This document shows positions 1-8,967 of a stretch of 41,842 bases of DNA, in pieces (the first letter of the stretch is position 1; each line of letters begins with the position of its first letter). The DNA is from Opitutaceae bacterium (lineage in GTDB: Bacteria; Verrucomicrobiota; Verrucomicrobiia; Opitutales; Opitutaceae), in contig JANQKI010000050.1 of assembly GCA_028281165.1 (NCBI GenBank), forward strand, positions 1-41,842, written 5' to 3'. The translations under genes and the position numbers were made by a program. The notes under the pieces were generated by a model. The model did not search any database and was not told the DNA's origin. It saw only the letters and a program-made list of their open reading frames with translations.

Positions 1-1
1 C

Positions 2-679
2 ATCGTCGGAGCGTTTCTTATAGCTGGCGGCAACGGACTCGTAACCGTATCCGAACAATGGATAGACTCAAGTATGGCCGCGTTGATCATCGCTAGCAAT
101 CCATTCTTTATGACTCTATTTGGCTGGTGGGGAGGGGTCCAAGCAAAACCAAATGCTCGTATCGTTGTTAGTCTGCTCGGCGGGTTTGTGGGCGTGGCTA
201 TACTCATAGCATCCAGCCAGAGTATTTCCTTAGAACAATCATTTCTTGGATACGCCTTGATTTTACTTGCCGTGGTACTATGGACCCTAGGCTCCGTCTA
301 TTCCAAACGCAATCCGCAAACGATCAACCCATGGCTCCAATCAGGAATGCAAATGATGTGTGGCAGCGCAGTGTGCCTTATTTGCGGATCCTTTCTGGGC
401 GAATTTAGCGGCTTGGACGTCTCAGGAGTATCCACTCGATCATGGCTGGCCTTTGTTTACCTGACACTTTTCGGCTCTCTGGCGGGATTCACTTCATACG
501 TGTTTCTTTTACGGCATTGCCCACCCTCTTCCGTCTCCTCCCACGCTTACGTCAACCCAGCCGTAGCCATTCTGCTAGGTTGGCTCATCCTTGATGAAAC
601 GCTCACACTAGGAGGCCTAATTGGATCAGGACTCATCCTCTTATCGGTCTACGCGCTTTTGAAACAGTATAGGTCTTAG
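2..679 (+). CDS. EamA/DMT-family permease, C-terminal part (5' end outside window)
   Basis: The reading frame is open from base 2, so the gene began before the window. An internal ATG at 74 is unlikely to be the true start, because the residues before it (GGNGLVTVSEQW) fit the conserved GGNGLV element at the end of the first EamA repeat. The visible part is very hydrophobic, with about six membrane segments, and includes the second EamA repeat (WTLGSVYSKR, then YVNPAVAILLGWLILDE near the end). Members of this drug/metabolite transporter superfamily are inner-membrane exporters of metabolites or amino acids with ten membrane helices. The substrate cannot be told from sequence. About 200 bp separate it from the two-component genes, so it is probably an independent unit. 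Confidence 0.85.
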   Translation: MVGAFLIAGGNGLVTVSEQWIDSSMAALIIASNPFFMTLFGWWGGVQAKPNARIVVSLLGGFVGVAILIASSQSISLEQSFLGYALILLAVVLWTLGSVYSKRNPQTINPWLQSGMQMMCGSAVCLICGSFLGEFSGLDVSGVSTRSWLAFVYLTLFGSLAGFTSYVFLLRHCPPSSVSSHAYVNPAVAILLGWLILDETLTLGGLIGSGLILLSVYALLKQYRS

Positions 680-877
680 CGAAGAGAAGCTTCCAGAATC
701 TCGACTCGATAAATCGCTAATACTGGTTTGAAAGGTCTAGTATCGCGCATTAGTTTCTATCTGATAAGACGAGATACGGCAGCCTTTATAACCAAATGGT
801 TACCCTTTCATGGCTGCTTGCTCTCCTGATATTTGATTCTTAAGAGCTATCGTAACCCAAACCTGAAAAGCAAATAG

Positions 878-1555
878 ATGCGCATTCTTTTAGTAGAGGA
901 TCAGCTAGATTTAGCGCGGCATGTTGAACGCGCTTTAAAACGCAAGGACCATGAAGTATTGGTAGCCCACGAGGGCCCCAAAGCAGTGGAGCTCGCTTTA
1001 CATAAGCGCTTCGATCTCGTTGTCCTCGACGTGAATCTGCCTGGGTACGATGGCTTTGAAGTGCTAAAGCGGTTTAAAGAGCGTTCGGTCTTGGCCAGAG
1101 TCATAATGCTCACTGCTCGCAGCGAGGTCCAAGACCGAGTGGCTGGACTTTCCTCCGGAGCCGACGACTACCTGACCAAGCCCTTCGCCATGGAAGAACT
1201 ATTAGCTAGAGTCGAAGCGCTGGGTCGGCGTGGTGTAGCCATGACAAACGGGTCGGTTTTGGACTTCGGGGACATCGTCATGGATCTTGATCGACGAAAA
1301 GTCACGAAGGCTGGAGAGGAAGTGAATCTTTCGCCTCGCGAATTCGAAGTATTTCAGATCCTGATACAGGAGCCGGGTCGCGCATTTTCTCGCGACGAAA
1401 TTTGCGAGCGGATCTGGGAACGGGAACATGAATACGACACAAAGACGGTTGAAATCTTCATAATGCGACTGCGGAAAAAGCTCGATACCAAAGGCCAATC
1501 GTCGATCATCGAAACGATTCGAGGAATCGGCTATCGTCTGCGAAGCGACGACTGA
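878..1555 (+). CDS. OmpR/PhoB-family response regulator
   Basis: This is a full-length two-domain regulator of 225 aa. The receiver domain (about residues 1-115) has the acidic pocket E7/D8, the phospho-acceptor D51 in VVLDVNLPG, the switch T79 in MLTAR and the conserved K101 in DYLTKPF. Residues 125-223 form an OmpR-type winged helix ending in the usual TIRGIGYRL wing. It should be phosphorylated by the histidine kinase whose GTG start lies 17 bp downstream, and it should bind DNA as a dimer. The signal and the regulon are unknown. Kinase features suggest the CusS/QseC-like group, but no metal or efflux gene is adjacent. The ATG at 878 has no obvious Shine-Dalgarno sequence. Confidence 0.95.
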   Translation: MRILLVEDQLDLARHVERALKRKDHEVLVAHEGPKAVELALHKRFDLVVLDVNLPGYDGFEVLKRFKERSVLARVIMLTARSEVQDRVAGLSSGADDYLTKPFAMEELLARVEALGRRGVAMTNGSVLDFGDIVMDLDRRKVTKAGEEVNLSPREFEVFQILIQEPGRAFSRDEICERIWEREHEYDTKTVEIFIMRLRKKLDTKGQSSIIETIRGIGYRLRSDD

Positions 1556-1572
1556 TTCGTCGCCTCTTCATC

Positions 1573-2922
1573 GTGGAGTCTTGGTCGCTTAAAGTAAAAT
1601 TCGGCACTTACGCAGCCGCCCTAGCCATAGTCGCTCTTTGCGGGGCCGCAGGAACCATGCTTCCCTTTATCTACTTTACCCAAAGAGCTCAACTGGACAA
1701 TCGCCTTTTAAACGAGGCTAAAGAGCTGGTCAGAGATCTAGAAAATTTCAAGGGAGCTCCCATTAACGTCCGACAACCGCTTAGCGCGAAATTCATTCCC
1801 GTATCCCTGCAAAATCGACTGCTCATCGTAAAGGGACCCGAGGGCCAGATCCTCTACAGTTCACCCGGACTAAAAGCTGCAAGACTTTCGGAGTTGGAAT
1901 CTGGATACGAAACCACAAGGATCAACGGAGAAAAGCAACGAGTGGCCAGTTTCCAAGAGGGGTTCTTCTTTCTGCAAATCGGAGCGAGTATGGAACCGCT
2001 TCACGCCCTGCAAAAAACGCTGCTAAAAAGCCTCGCTGTAGCCACGCCCATCGCAGCTCTTTGCGTTTTCGGCGGCGGCTTTTTGCTTGGCCGCGTAGCT
2101 GTACGCCCCATCGCCAAACTTAGCGACGCAGCGGAAAGGATAAATGTGAATCGGCTGGATGAACGGCTACCGCTTCCACCCAGTCGCGATGAGATAGCGA
2201 GTATGACCATCGTTCTGAACAGCGCGTTTGATCGACTGCAAAAGGCGTACGAAGCAGCAACGCGTTTTTCCGCCGACGCATCCCATCAACTGAAAACGCC
2301 CATTGCCGTACTGCGAGCGGGACTCGAAGAATTACGATTCGAGGATTCGGATAAGGCCAGAATACAAGAGCTACTAAAGCAAACAAGGCGTCTCACTGCT
2401 CTCATCAATGACTTATTATTGTTGGCTCAAGCCGACGCTGGCAGGCTTCAGCTAGAATCGGTGAAGACTGACATAGCTCCACTAATCAACGCAGCTTGCG
2501 ATGATCTCGAGGCCATTATTCAATCGAAGGCGATTCGTATCCAAAAAACGGTTCCCGAAATGCTAGAAGCCATGGCTGACTCGCGTCGCATCAGTCTAGT
2601 GCTGCAAACGCTAATCGAAAATGCGGCGAAATACACGACCGATCCTGGTGAAATTCGAATCGAAGCCCTAAACAACGGAAAAACTATTGAAATCCATATT
2701 TCCAATACAGCCAAGCCGATCCCGACCAAAGAACAGGAAGGCATCTTCGAACGGTTTCGCCGAGGAAGTCTCATTGGAGAAACGATTGCCGGCCAAGGCT
2801 TGGGGCTTAACATCGCCAAGACGCTAATGAGGGCTCACGATGGAGATTTAGTTCTGGCAAGATCAGACGAAGTATGGACTGAGTTTGTGGTTACGTTACC
2901 CTCAGTAAGAGAGATCAAATAA
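1573..2922 (+). CDS. Membrane sensor histidine kinase, partner of the upstream response regulator
   Basis: This 449-aa kinase starts at a GTG 17 bp after the regulator; no in-frame ATG lies nearby. Residues 10-35 form membrane segment 1. A periplasmic sensor region of about 115 aa follows, and residues 153-175 form membrane segment 2. Next come a HAMP domain (about 175-230), HisKA with the phospho-accepting H238 in FSADASHQLKTP, and a HATPase domain with N-box N350 (IENAAKY), F-box IFERF and G-box GQGLGLNIAK (407-416). The G1 box reads ISNTAKPIP rather than DNGPGIP, a variant I associate with CusS-like kinases, so it is not necessarily inactive. The sensor region matches nothing I recognise. 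It is very likely co-transcribed with the regulator. Confidence 0.93.
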   Translation: MESWSLKVKFGTYAAALAIVALCGAAGTMLPFIYFTQRAQLDNRLLNEAKELVRDLENFKGAPINVRQPLSAKFIPVSLQNRLLIVKGPEGQILYSSPGLKAARLSELESGYETTRINGEKQRVASFQEGFFFLQIGASMEPLHALQKTLLKSLAVATPIAALCVFGGGFLLGRVAVRPIAKLSDAAERINVNRLDERLPLPPSRDEIASMTIVLNSAFDRLQKAYEAATRFSADASHQLKTPIAVLRAGLEELRFEDSDKARIQELLKQTRRLTALINDLLLLAQADAGRLQLESVKTDIAPLINAACDDLEAIIQSKAIRIQKTVPEMLEAMADSRRISLVLQTLIENAAKYTTDPGEIRIEALNNGKTIEIHISNTAKPIPTKEQEGIFERFRRGSLIGETIAGQGLGLNIAKTLMRAHDGDLVLARSDEVWTEFVVTLPSVREIK

Positions 2923-2940
2923 GAGAGTGTCCAATAATAG

Positions 2941-3023
2941 TTGTAGGAGCGGCTTTATGCCGCGATCCTAAGCTATTCATCATCGCCCTTGAAGGCAATC
3001 GCGGGATAAACCCGCTCCTACAT
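2941..3023. repeat. REPIN-like doublet (two inverted REP sequences)
   Basis: Two 26-nt arms, 2941-2966 and 2998-3023, are imperfect reverse complements of each other, with few mismatches over the arm, and are separated by 31 bp. Each arm is itself a small palindrome: GCGGC-TTTAT-GCCGC in the first and GCGGG-ATAAA-CCCGC in the second. The flanking GTAGGAGCGG matches the head of REP sequences known from Pseudomonas and other bacteria. Such doublets are normally mobilised by RAYT transposases acting in trans; none is in this window. The element sits between the convergent kinase and helical-repeat genes and could also act as a 3' hairpin for both. Confidence 0.75.
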
Positions 3024-3040
3024 AACTTTCTAGAGGATCG

Positions 3041-4531
3041 CTAGGGCCTAGCAAACGTTCGACGCTGCTCCAGCTGGATACGTTGCTGCAAGTCCTCGGG
3101 AAGATGGGGCAGTATTTCGCTTGCCCACTCCTGGGCTGAAGCCTCGTCAGTTTTTCGCATGTAGCGAAAATAGCGAGCAACGGAATCGTTACGCAATTTG
3201 GCATCCGTAATTCCCAAAGAAATCTCGATAGCCTCGAAGGCATTGTCCTGGCTAAGCACGTCTGCCAAACTGCGACGCGCTTGATCGGAAATGAAAGTAA
3301 TCTCGCTGTTCTCAATCCAGTCGCGCATCGAATCAGGACCGACAGCCGCCCAAGAATTGAAAGCTCCTTCCATGGCAGGCAAAGCGAGATCTGGCTCTAG
3401 TTGGCTTAGCCAAGTGATCGCGCTTTCCGGTTCAAGACCGCCCCAAGTGGTTCCCAAGTGATTAATCACTCGAGAACGCATGGAGGGATCGGAAATGGTT
3501 TCACTCCATGCAACAGCGGAGTAGATATCTCGAGTCGCCCAGACGGAAGCGAGCGTTCCAGCGGCTTGATCACGCATAGGACCCTCGGGAAGCGTCGCAA
3601 CCCAAAGAGCCGCCGCTTCGGGATCGGAGGTCCCCCAGATATCCGCTATGAGGGTGGCTATATCAGAAGTTTGATCTTCCGCGGCAAGTTCAAGCATTTG
3701 CTCAGAAGCGACTTCAGGATCCTGACGTGTCCATTCTGCAGTCACAGCGAGAGTAGCCCCTCGGCGTCCAGATCGGAAATCAATTTGGGTTGCCCAAAAA
3801 GCAGCTGCCTCGGGATTCTGTTCAGCCCAAGTGGTTGCCACGGCTGCAAACGCTGGTTGAGAGCGAAAATCGGAATTGGTTATCCAACTAGAGGCGCCCT
3901 TGGGGTTGCGGCGCGTCCAGCCAATCATCATATCGGTGACCGACTGTTCTAGAAGGGGACCCGATAAATTGCTTTTCGCCCAAACAAGCGCTTTTTGCGG
4001 ATTCTCGAACCCCCACTTATTCATCACTAGGCTAATCAGCTCAGTTTGAAGCATGCCGGGATGAAAACCTCGCTTGGCGTAATCAAGAGCTGATTGAGGA
4101 TCGACGTCCGACCAGACCGCATACAAACCGCGATAGTAGTCGAGCTGGTCTTGGGTCCTTTTCAGCTCTAGACCAATCGTCAATGCCACGGCAACGTCCT
4201 GCCTAGCTCCTTCCCTGCCCGCTCGGTGCAGAAGCTCGCTTCGCAAGGCAGGATCCCACTCGCTCAAGGCCAGCTGAATATTGGCCTGGGGACCTGATTC
4301 GGCAAAACTTGCCCTGTCACTACGAAGAGACCTTTCAGGAAACGTAAAATCTGGCGGAGAATCCCCTTCCGCATAGTCAGCGTTTGTTAAAAAGAGTTTC
4401 TTGTCCTTTCGATCACCCCGTTCAAACCAGCTCGCTTCAAAGGCTACAAACGAGGAGATAATCCCCGCGGCAAAACTAGAACCAGCAAGAATGCTGTTAG
4501 CTAGAAAAGATCCGTTCGCAGGGAATTTCAT
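3041..4531 (-). CDS. Membrane-anchored helical-repeat protein, function unknown
   Basis: This is a 496-aa protein with one hydrophobic segment near the N-terminus (about residues 10-30), either a signal anchor or an uncleaved signal. Next comes a polar linker and then, from about residue 90 to the end, loosely repeated helical units of roughly 30-35 residues. The units have a recurring core of W-x-x-x-(N/D/E)-P-E/K-x-A-x-x-W, for example WAEQNPEAAAFWAT, WGTSDPEAAALWVA and WGGLEPESAITWLS. This arrangement resembles TPR/Sel1-like solenoids, but the repeat is not canonical TPR. Similar WxxxDPxxAxxW repeat proteins are common in Verrucomicrobia and Planctomycetes as I recall, without assigned function. 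It is convergent with the two-component genes and divergent from the GloVer gene. A scaffold role is a guess. Confidence 0.8.
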   Translation of the reverse strand: MKFPANGSFLANSILAGSSFAAGIISSFVAFEASWFERGDRKDKKLFLTNADYAEGDSPPDFTFPERSLRSDRASFAESGPQANIQLALSEWDPALRSELLHRAGREGARQDVAVALTIGLELKRTQDQLDYYRGLYAVWSDVDPQSALDYAKRGFHPGMLQTELISLVMNKWGFENPQKALVWAKSNLSGPLLEQSVTDMMIGWTRRNPKGASSWITNSDFRSQPAFAAVATTWAEQNPEAAAFWATQIDFRSGRRGATLAVTAEWTRQDPEVASEQMLELAAEDQTSDIATLIADIWGTSDPEAAALWVATLPEGPMRDQAAGTLASVWATRDIYSAVAWSETISDPSMRSRVINHLGTTWGGLEPESAITWLSQLEPDLALPAMEGAFNSWAAVGPDSMRDWIENSEITFISDQARRSLADVLSQDNAFEAIEISLGITDAKLRNDSVARYFRYMRKTDEASAQEWASEILPHLPEDLQQRIQLEQRRTFARP

Positions 4532-4647
4532 TCGAATGAGAGTAGAAGAGATTCAGCCCGAGTAGCTCAATGCGCATTTGGTAACCGTTCCGTTACTATG
4601 TCCATGTAGACGCGAAACTAGTAATCGAATTCTATAAGTACCAGAAA

Positions 4648-7371
4648 ATGAATCGCGGTACGAGAAATAGAGGGAAGCGGGATTTTGTTGAATCATTTCT
4701 GAATAATTTCTGCGGGATTATGATGCTGATAGGAATCGCATCCCACAAAGCGGCAGCCTTCCAGTACGAAATCAATCACGAGTTCCAGAGACCGGGGAAA
4801 CAGCCACTAGGTCCCTTAATCGAGCATACGGATGGGAACTACTATGGGACAACTACGGCAGGCGGCGTATTCGACCTCGGAACCGTTTATCGCCTAAGCC
4901 CAACCGGAAATATCGAATACCTGCATTCATTTGCAGGGCCAGATGGAGCTGCTCCCACCTCAAGACTTGCTGAAGCTTCCAACGGAGATCTCTACGGATC
5001 GACCAGCCAAGGCGGAATCAACGGGTTTGGAATATTATTCAAAATTTCAATACAAGGCGATTTTCAGAAGCTCGTCGATTTCACAGGGAGCAGTGGAGCA
5101 TTCCAAGGTTCGGTTCCGCAAGGACTCGCTCGTCACACGAATGGAGATTTTTACGGCGTAACCCAAGCGGGCGGCTCATCTAACAATGGAACGCTCTTTC
5201 GCCTTTCTCCAAATGGAGTCTTCTCACACGAATTTTCCTTCACCGGAACAACAGGGCTAAATCCAGGGGCAGAGCCAGTTAGAGGCCTATCTTCATCCGG
5301 CAACTTGCTCTATGGCGTCACCCGTGCAGGGGGAGCAAATAATTTGGGAACGGTTTTCAGCTTCAATGAAAACGGGCAGCACCAAATTCTAGTAAACTTT
5401 AGTGGCGATTCAGGCAGTCATCCCGGCGAACGTCCCGCATGTATTCCTTTTCTTGACACGAGTGGTCTACTATATGGGACAACTGAATACGGAGGAGACA
5501 ACAATGTCGGCGTTCTGTTTAGCATAAACACCCAAGCATCTAATGCATATTCAGTTCTTCATCACTTCTCTGATGCGACAGGATCGCAACCGAGCGGCTC
5601 GTTAGCCATCGATTCGAGTGGCAATTTACGTGGGACTACCTCCAACGGAGGCTTAGACGGTCTTGGCGCCATCTATCAATTGTCACCGGATAATCAATAT
5701 ATGGACTTGATTCATTTTTCGGATGAATCAGATCCGACCCCCGGAGCGGCTCCTCAGGGCGGTCTAACGCTCACAAGCGATGACAGCTTCATCGGCGCCG
5801 CCAGCGCCGGCGGTCCAGGGCAGCGAGGCGCCCTTTTTAAAATGGTAGCGGATAGCTATCAGCTAATCTCAAACCTGAGCGCCTTTGAGGGCTGGACGCC
5901 TTCCGGAGCTCCCATCGCAGACGCTCAAGGAAATCTTTACTTTCCACTAGCAGAAGGCGGTGAGTTCGGACTGGGAACTATCGCTAAAATCGATGCTAAT
6001 GGAACGGTTTCGACTTCTGCCTCGTTTAACGAAGCTACGGGAGGTGGTCCATCAGGTCCTCTCGCAAAGCGAGGCTCAGACTTTGTTGCTGTAACCGTGT
6101 TGGGAAACGGCTCCGGCAAGGGAGCCGCAGTTCTGTTCCAGCCAAACGGGACCCTAGCGCCTTTGGCCGGATTCACTTCAACTTCGGGGGAAAACGTAAA
6201 TGGCCCTCTAACAGCTGATGGCAATGGAAGCTTATTCGGGGCAGCAGAAGCGGGAGGCCTCGCTAATCGTGGCGTTCTATTTAGTATCGATAAATCGAAT
6301 ACTTTATCGCGACTGTTCTCCTTCACGGGTGCAACCGTACCTCGTTTAGGTTCCGTTCCGCAAAATCCCGTCGTAGCCCATCCAAACGGATCTCTCTACG
6401 GACTCACTTTGTCAGGAGGAGTCAATGATCAAGGAACTCTGTATCAAGTTAATCCCGACAATTCACTAATCTCGATTGCATCCTTTAACGACAACGGTCC
6501 CAGGCAACCGCAAGGCGGTCTTACTCTTGCTGCAGACGGCAAGCTCTATGGAAGCACGAGTCTAGGCGGAGATAGTGATAATGGGACTATCATTCAACTT
6601 GATCCGCAAAGCAATCAATGGTCAGAGGTAGATGCGTTTACAGGAACGAACGGAGCCAATCCGCGAGGACCTCTAATCCTAGGAACGGACGGCTATCTTT
6701 ATGGAATCACTACAAGCGGGGCGGATGGTTTCGGTAGCGCGTTTCGCATCTTCCCAGGACAAAGTATTGAAACCTTAGTTACGTTTACGGAAGAAAATGG
6801 CGGTCGCCCAACCAGCGGCCCCTATGAATGGCGAACCGGAACCTTTGCGACCGGCGGACTAAATGCATCGATCAACGGCAAGATTTACGGAGTGTCGCCC
6901 TCCGGAGGCAGTAAGGGAGGTGGCGTCGTATTCAGTATTTCACTAGACCTTCCTTACGAAAGCTGGAAGCTGTCGAATCTGGGCGACTCAAGCGCGCCTG
7001 ATTCGGGCGATCCTGATCAAGACGGACTGGTCAACCTGGTTGAATACGCTCTAGGAGGCAACCCAATCGCGCCTGATCGAGAAGATCAGCTGGCATTCGA
7101 TTTTGTCAAAACGAATACAGGAACAGCTGCTCAATTGTCTTTCAAACGAGATCCAGCTAAGGCCGACATCACGCTAATCGTCGAAGCCAACGACAATTTA
7201 ACTGGACCCTGGATCGAAATCGCGCGGAGCGAATCAGGCTCCCCCTTAGTTGGAACGGCTACCGTCGTCGGAGATAGCGACGACATTGATAGCGTTAATG
7301 TAGCCGTACAATATCCTCTTAATCAAAATGTTACGAGTTCATGCTTTCTGAGAATAAGAGTAACCAATTAG
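4648..7371 (+). CDS. Secreted GloVer (Gloeo/Verruco) tandem-repeat protein
   Basis: This 907-aa exported protein is built almost entirely from about 14 repeats of roughly 50 residues (about 60-770). Each has the pattern D-G-x-L-Y-G-x-T-x-x-G-G-x-x-x-x-G-T-V-F-x-L, a polar turn, then a hydrophobic strand ending in F-x-G. This is the Gloeo_Verruco repeat (TIGR03803), probably a beta-propeller-type blade. Residues 780-815 hold an Asp-rich DPDQDGLVNLVEYALGG element, a calcium-binding motif often found near the C-terminus of secreted verrucomicrobial proteins. A beta-sandwich-like tail follows. Start at 4648 gives a long N-region; the ATG pair about 25 codons in, before LIGIASHKAAA, is an alternative that gives a tighter signal peptide. 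No function is established; surface adhesion or glycan contact is possible. Confidence 0.88.
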   Translation: MNRGTRNRGKRDFVESFLNNFCGIMMLIGIASHKAAAFQYEINHEFQRPGKQPLGPLIEHTDGNYYGTTTAGGVFDLGTVYRLSPTGNIEYLHSFAGPDGAAPTSRLAEASNGDLYGSTSQGGINGFGILFKISIQGDFQKLVDFTGSSGAFQGSVPQGLARHTNGDFYGVTQAGGSSNNGTLFRLSPNGVFSHEFSFTGTTGLNPGAEPVRGLSSSGNLLYGVTRAGGANNLGTVFSFNENGQHQILVNFSGDSGSHPGERPACIPFLDTSGLLYGTTEYGGDNNVGVLFSINTQASNAYSVLHHFSDATGSQPSGSLAIDSSGNLRGTTSNGGLDGLGAIYQLSPDNQYMDLIHFSDESDPTPGAAPQGGLTLTSDDSFIGAASAGGPGQRGALFKMVADSYQLISNLSAFEGWTPSGAPIADAQGNLYFPLAEGGEFGLGTIAKIDANGTVSTSASFNEATGGGPSGPLAKRGSDFVAVTVLGNGSGKGAAVLFQPNGTLAPLAGFTSTSGENVNGPLTADGNGSLFGAAEAGGLANRGVLFSIDKSNTLSRLFSFTGATVPRLGSVPQNPVVAHPNGSLYGLTLSGGVNDQGTLYQVNPDNSLISIASFNDNGPRQPQGGLTLAADGKLYGSTSLGGDSDNGTIIQLDPQSNQWSEVDAFTGTNGANPRGPLILGTDGYLYGITTSGADGFGSAFRIFPGQSIETLVTFTEENGGRPTSGPYEWRTGTFATGGLNASINGKIYGVSPSGGSKGGGVVFSISLDLPYESWKLSNLGDSSAPDSGDPDQDGLVNLVEYALGGNPIAPDREDQLAFDFVKTNTGTAAQLSFKRDPAKADITLIVEANDNLTGPWIEIARSESGSPLVGTATVVGDSDDIDSVNVAVQYPLNQNVTSSCFLRIRVTN

Positions 7372-7481
7372 CAAATACAGAACCAAAACCTAACAGACTG
7401 TTACGAATAGCAGTTTGAAAAAGCCCTCCATGAGACGAAGATAGTAATCATAAGTTAATTACCCGAGAAAGAAGAATTAAA

Positions 7482-8843
7482 ATGAAAACGAAAATAACCA
7501 TAAAAACGCTGGCCTGCGCCATCGCTCTTTTTCTCTTCAAAGGCGTAATAGTCAAGGCGGACGACAGGCCAGCTCCCGATCTTGATGGTGACGGTATCCC
7601 CAACATCGTCGATCCCGACATTGATAACGACGGTTTGCCAAACTCGATCGACGACAATGTAGACGGAGGAATCGCGAAAACGGGACCTTACACGGGCAAG
7701 TATATTGGGGATCATCTCAAGAACGACAATCCAGCTGAAGACGACATCGATGGTGATGATCAGAGGGACGATTCGCTTGGCGAACTCGATATCGATGGCG
7801 ATGGTCTATGGGATGACGACGATCTTGAAAAAGATATCGATGGTGACGGTAGAGATGACGATTCCGCAAGCGAACTCGACATCGATGGCGATGGCCGTAA
7901 GGACGACGATGATGATGAAGACGACATCGACGGCGATGGTAGAGATGACGACGATGACGATGAAAAAGATATCGATGGCGACGGTATAGACGATGATGTC
8001 GACGACGACATCGACGGCGACGGGCGTTTAAACTCCGCCGATGATGAAGACGACATCGATGGCGATGGTCGCAAGAATGACGATCCAGACGAAGACAATG
8101 ACGACGGAGACGACGAGGACGACCGTGATGATCGAGACGATGACAATGATGGCATTTCCGATGAAGACGACGATGACCACAATCCCGATGATGACGAAGT
8201 CGAAGTCGAAATGGACCTTCAGCCCACATCAAACGCTCCAGAAGATAGCGAAGTAAAAGTCAAAATTCAGCGTATGGCTAACGGCAATACGGAATTCGAA
8301 GTCGAGATTGAAGATCTGCCAGCAGGCAATTATAATCTAGTCGTCGATGGAGTCGTGAGAGGAACCATAGCTGTTGTTCAAGATGATGACGATGAAACCG
8401 AAGGAGAAGTCGACTTCGAAACATTTCCTGATGATGAGGACGAGCTACTACTTGATTTTGAGGTCATTGGCCTTCCTATAGAAATCGAAGCCAACGGGAT
8501 CGTTTACTTCTCCGGAACCGCTCCAACACCTCCGCCAGCTAAGGAGGAAGAAGACGATGATGATGAGGATGACGATAACGGTGAAACCGACGGCAATGAT
8601 GACGACGGTGATTCCAACAATGATGGAGAGTCAGGAGACGACAATGGCGAAGGCGGAAACGATGACGATTCCGGCGAATCAAACGATGACGATGGAAACG
8701 AATCAGGTAGCGATGACGACGGAGAAAGTAGTGACGACACCGAAGACGACAATGACACGGATGATGACGATAACGGTAGCGATGATGACGAGGGAGAGGA
8801 TGATAGCGAAGACGACGATGACAGCAGCAGCAACAACGGTTGA
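7482..8843 (+). CDS. Extremely Asp-rich secreted protein with TSP3-like calcium repeats
   Basis: This 453-aa protein has a clear signal peptide (positive MKTK, hydrophobic core, cleavage near VKADD). Residues 28-65 contain DLDGDGIPN and DIDNDGLPN calcium loops. Residues 88-205 are repeats of about 15 residues around DIDGDGRDDD, similar to thrombospondin type-3 loops. Residues 230-345 form a more ordinary, beta-rich domain (EVEMDLQPTS through IVYFSGTAP). The last 100 residues are a low-complexity Asp/Glu/Ser/Asn/Gly tail. The protein is strongly acidic and would bind many calcium ions outside the cell. It lies 110 bp after the GloVer gene on the same strand and might be co-transcribed. AGAAAGAAG precedes the ATG and may serve as a ribosome binding site. 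The function is unknown. Confidence 0.85.
   Translation: MKTKITIKTLACAIALFLFKGVIVKADDRPAPDLDGDGIPNIVDPDIDNDGLPNSIDDNVDGGIAKTGPYTGKYIGDHLKNDNPAEDDIDGDDQRDDSLGELDIDGDGLWDDDDLEKDIDGDGRDDDSASELDIDGDGRKDDDDDEDDIDGDGRDDDDDDEKDIDGDGIDDDVDDDIDGDGRLNSADDEDDIDGDGRKNDDPDEDNDDGDDEDDRDDRDDDNDGISDEDDDDHNPDDDEVEVEMDLQPTSNAPEDSEVKVKIQRMANGNTEFEVEIEDLPAGNYNLVVDGVVRGTIAVVQDDDDETEGEVDFETFPDDEDELLLDFEVIGLPIEIEANGIVYFSGTAPTPPPAKEEEDDDDEDDDNGETDGNDDDGDSNNDGESGDDNGEGGNDDDSGESNDDDGNESGSDDDGESSDDTEDDNDTDDDDNGSDDDEGEDDSEDDDDSSSNNG
7746..8099 (+). repeat. 45-bp periodic coding repeat
   Basis: The word ATCGAYGGYGAYGRT recurs at about 7746, 7791, 7836, 7881, 7926, 7971, 8010 and 8055. The spacing is exactly 45 bp except for one 39-bp step. 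Each unit encodes 15 residues of the DIDGDGRDDD type. The units differ mainly at third codon positions, so the array is fairly old or under protein-level selection, but it could still change length by slippage or recombination. The long open frames on the opposite strand here are by-products of GAY-rich codons. Confidence 0.85.
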
Positions 8844-8907
8844 TAAGGCCTCAATTGAATACGTATCCAAAAATCTAAATAATTTGCTTATTCCTTAGAG
8901 CAAAGTC

Positions 8908-8937
8908 AGGCAGGAAGGCACAACAGCCATCCTGCCT
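8908..8937. terminator. Intergenic hairpin, possible bidirectional terminator
   Basis: AGGCAGGA pairs with TCCTGCCT and, inside an A/A mismatch, GGC pairs with GCC around the loop ACAACA. The hairpin lies between the convergent Asp-rich gene and the cytidylate-kinase-like gene. Neither side has a strong T-tract, so termination efficiency is uncertain. Confidence 0.5.
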
Positions 8938-8967
8938 AATACTTTGAAGTCTTGGATTATGGAGCAA

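Noticed and set aside
7717-8232. Long open frames on the strand opposite the Asp-rich gene (Ser-rich and His/Arg-rich translations)
   Set aside because: They mirror the GAY-rich repeat; composition is pure low complexity and there is no independent start or ribosome signal.
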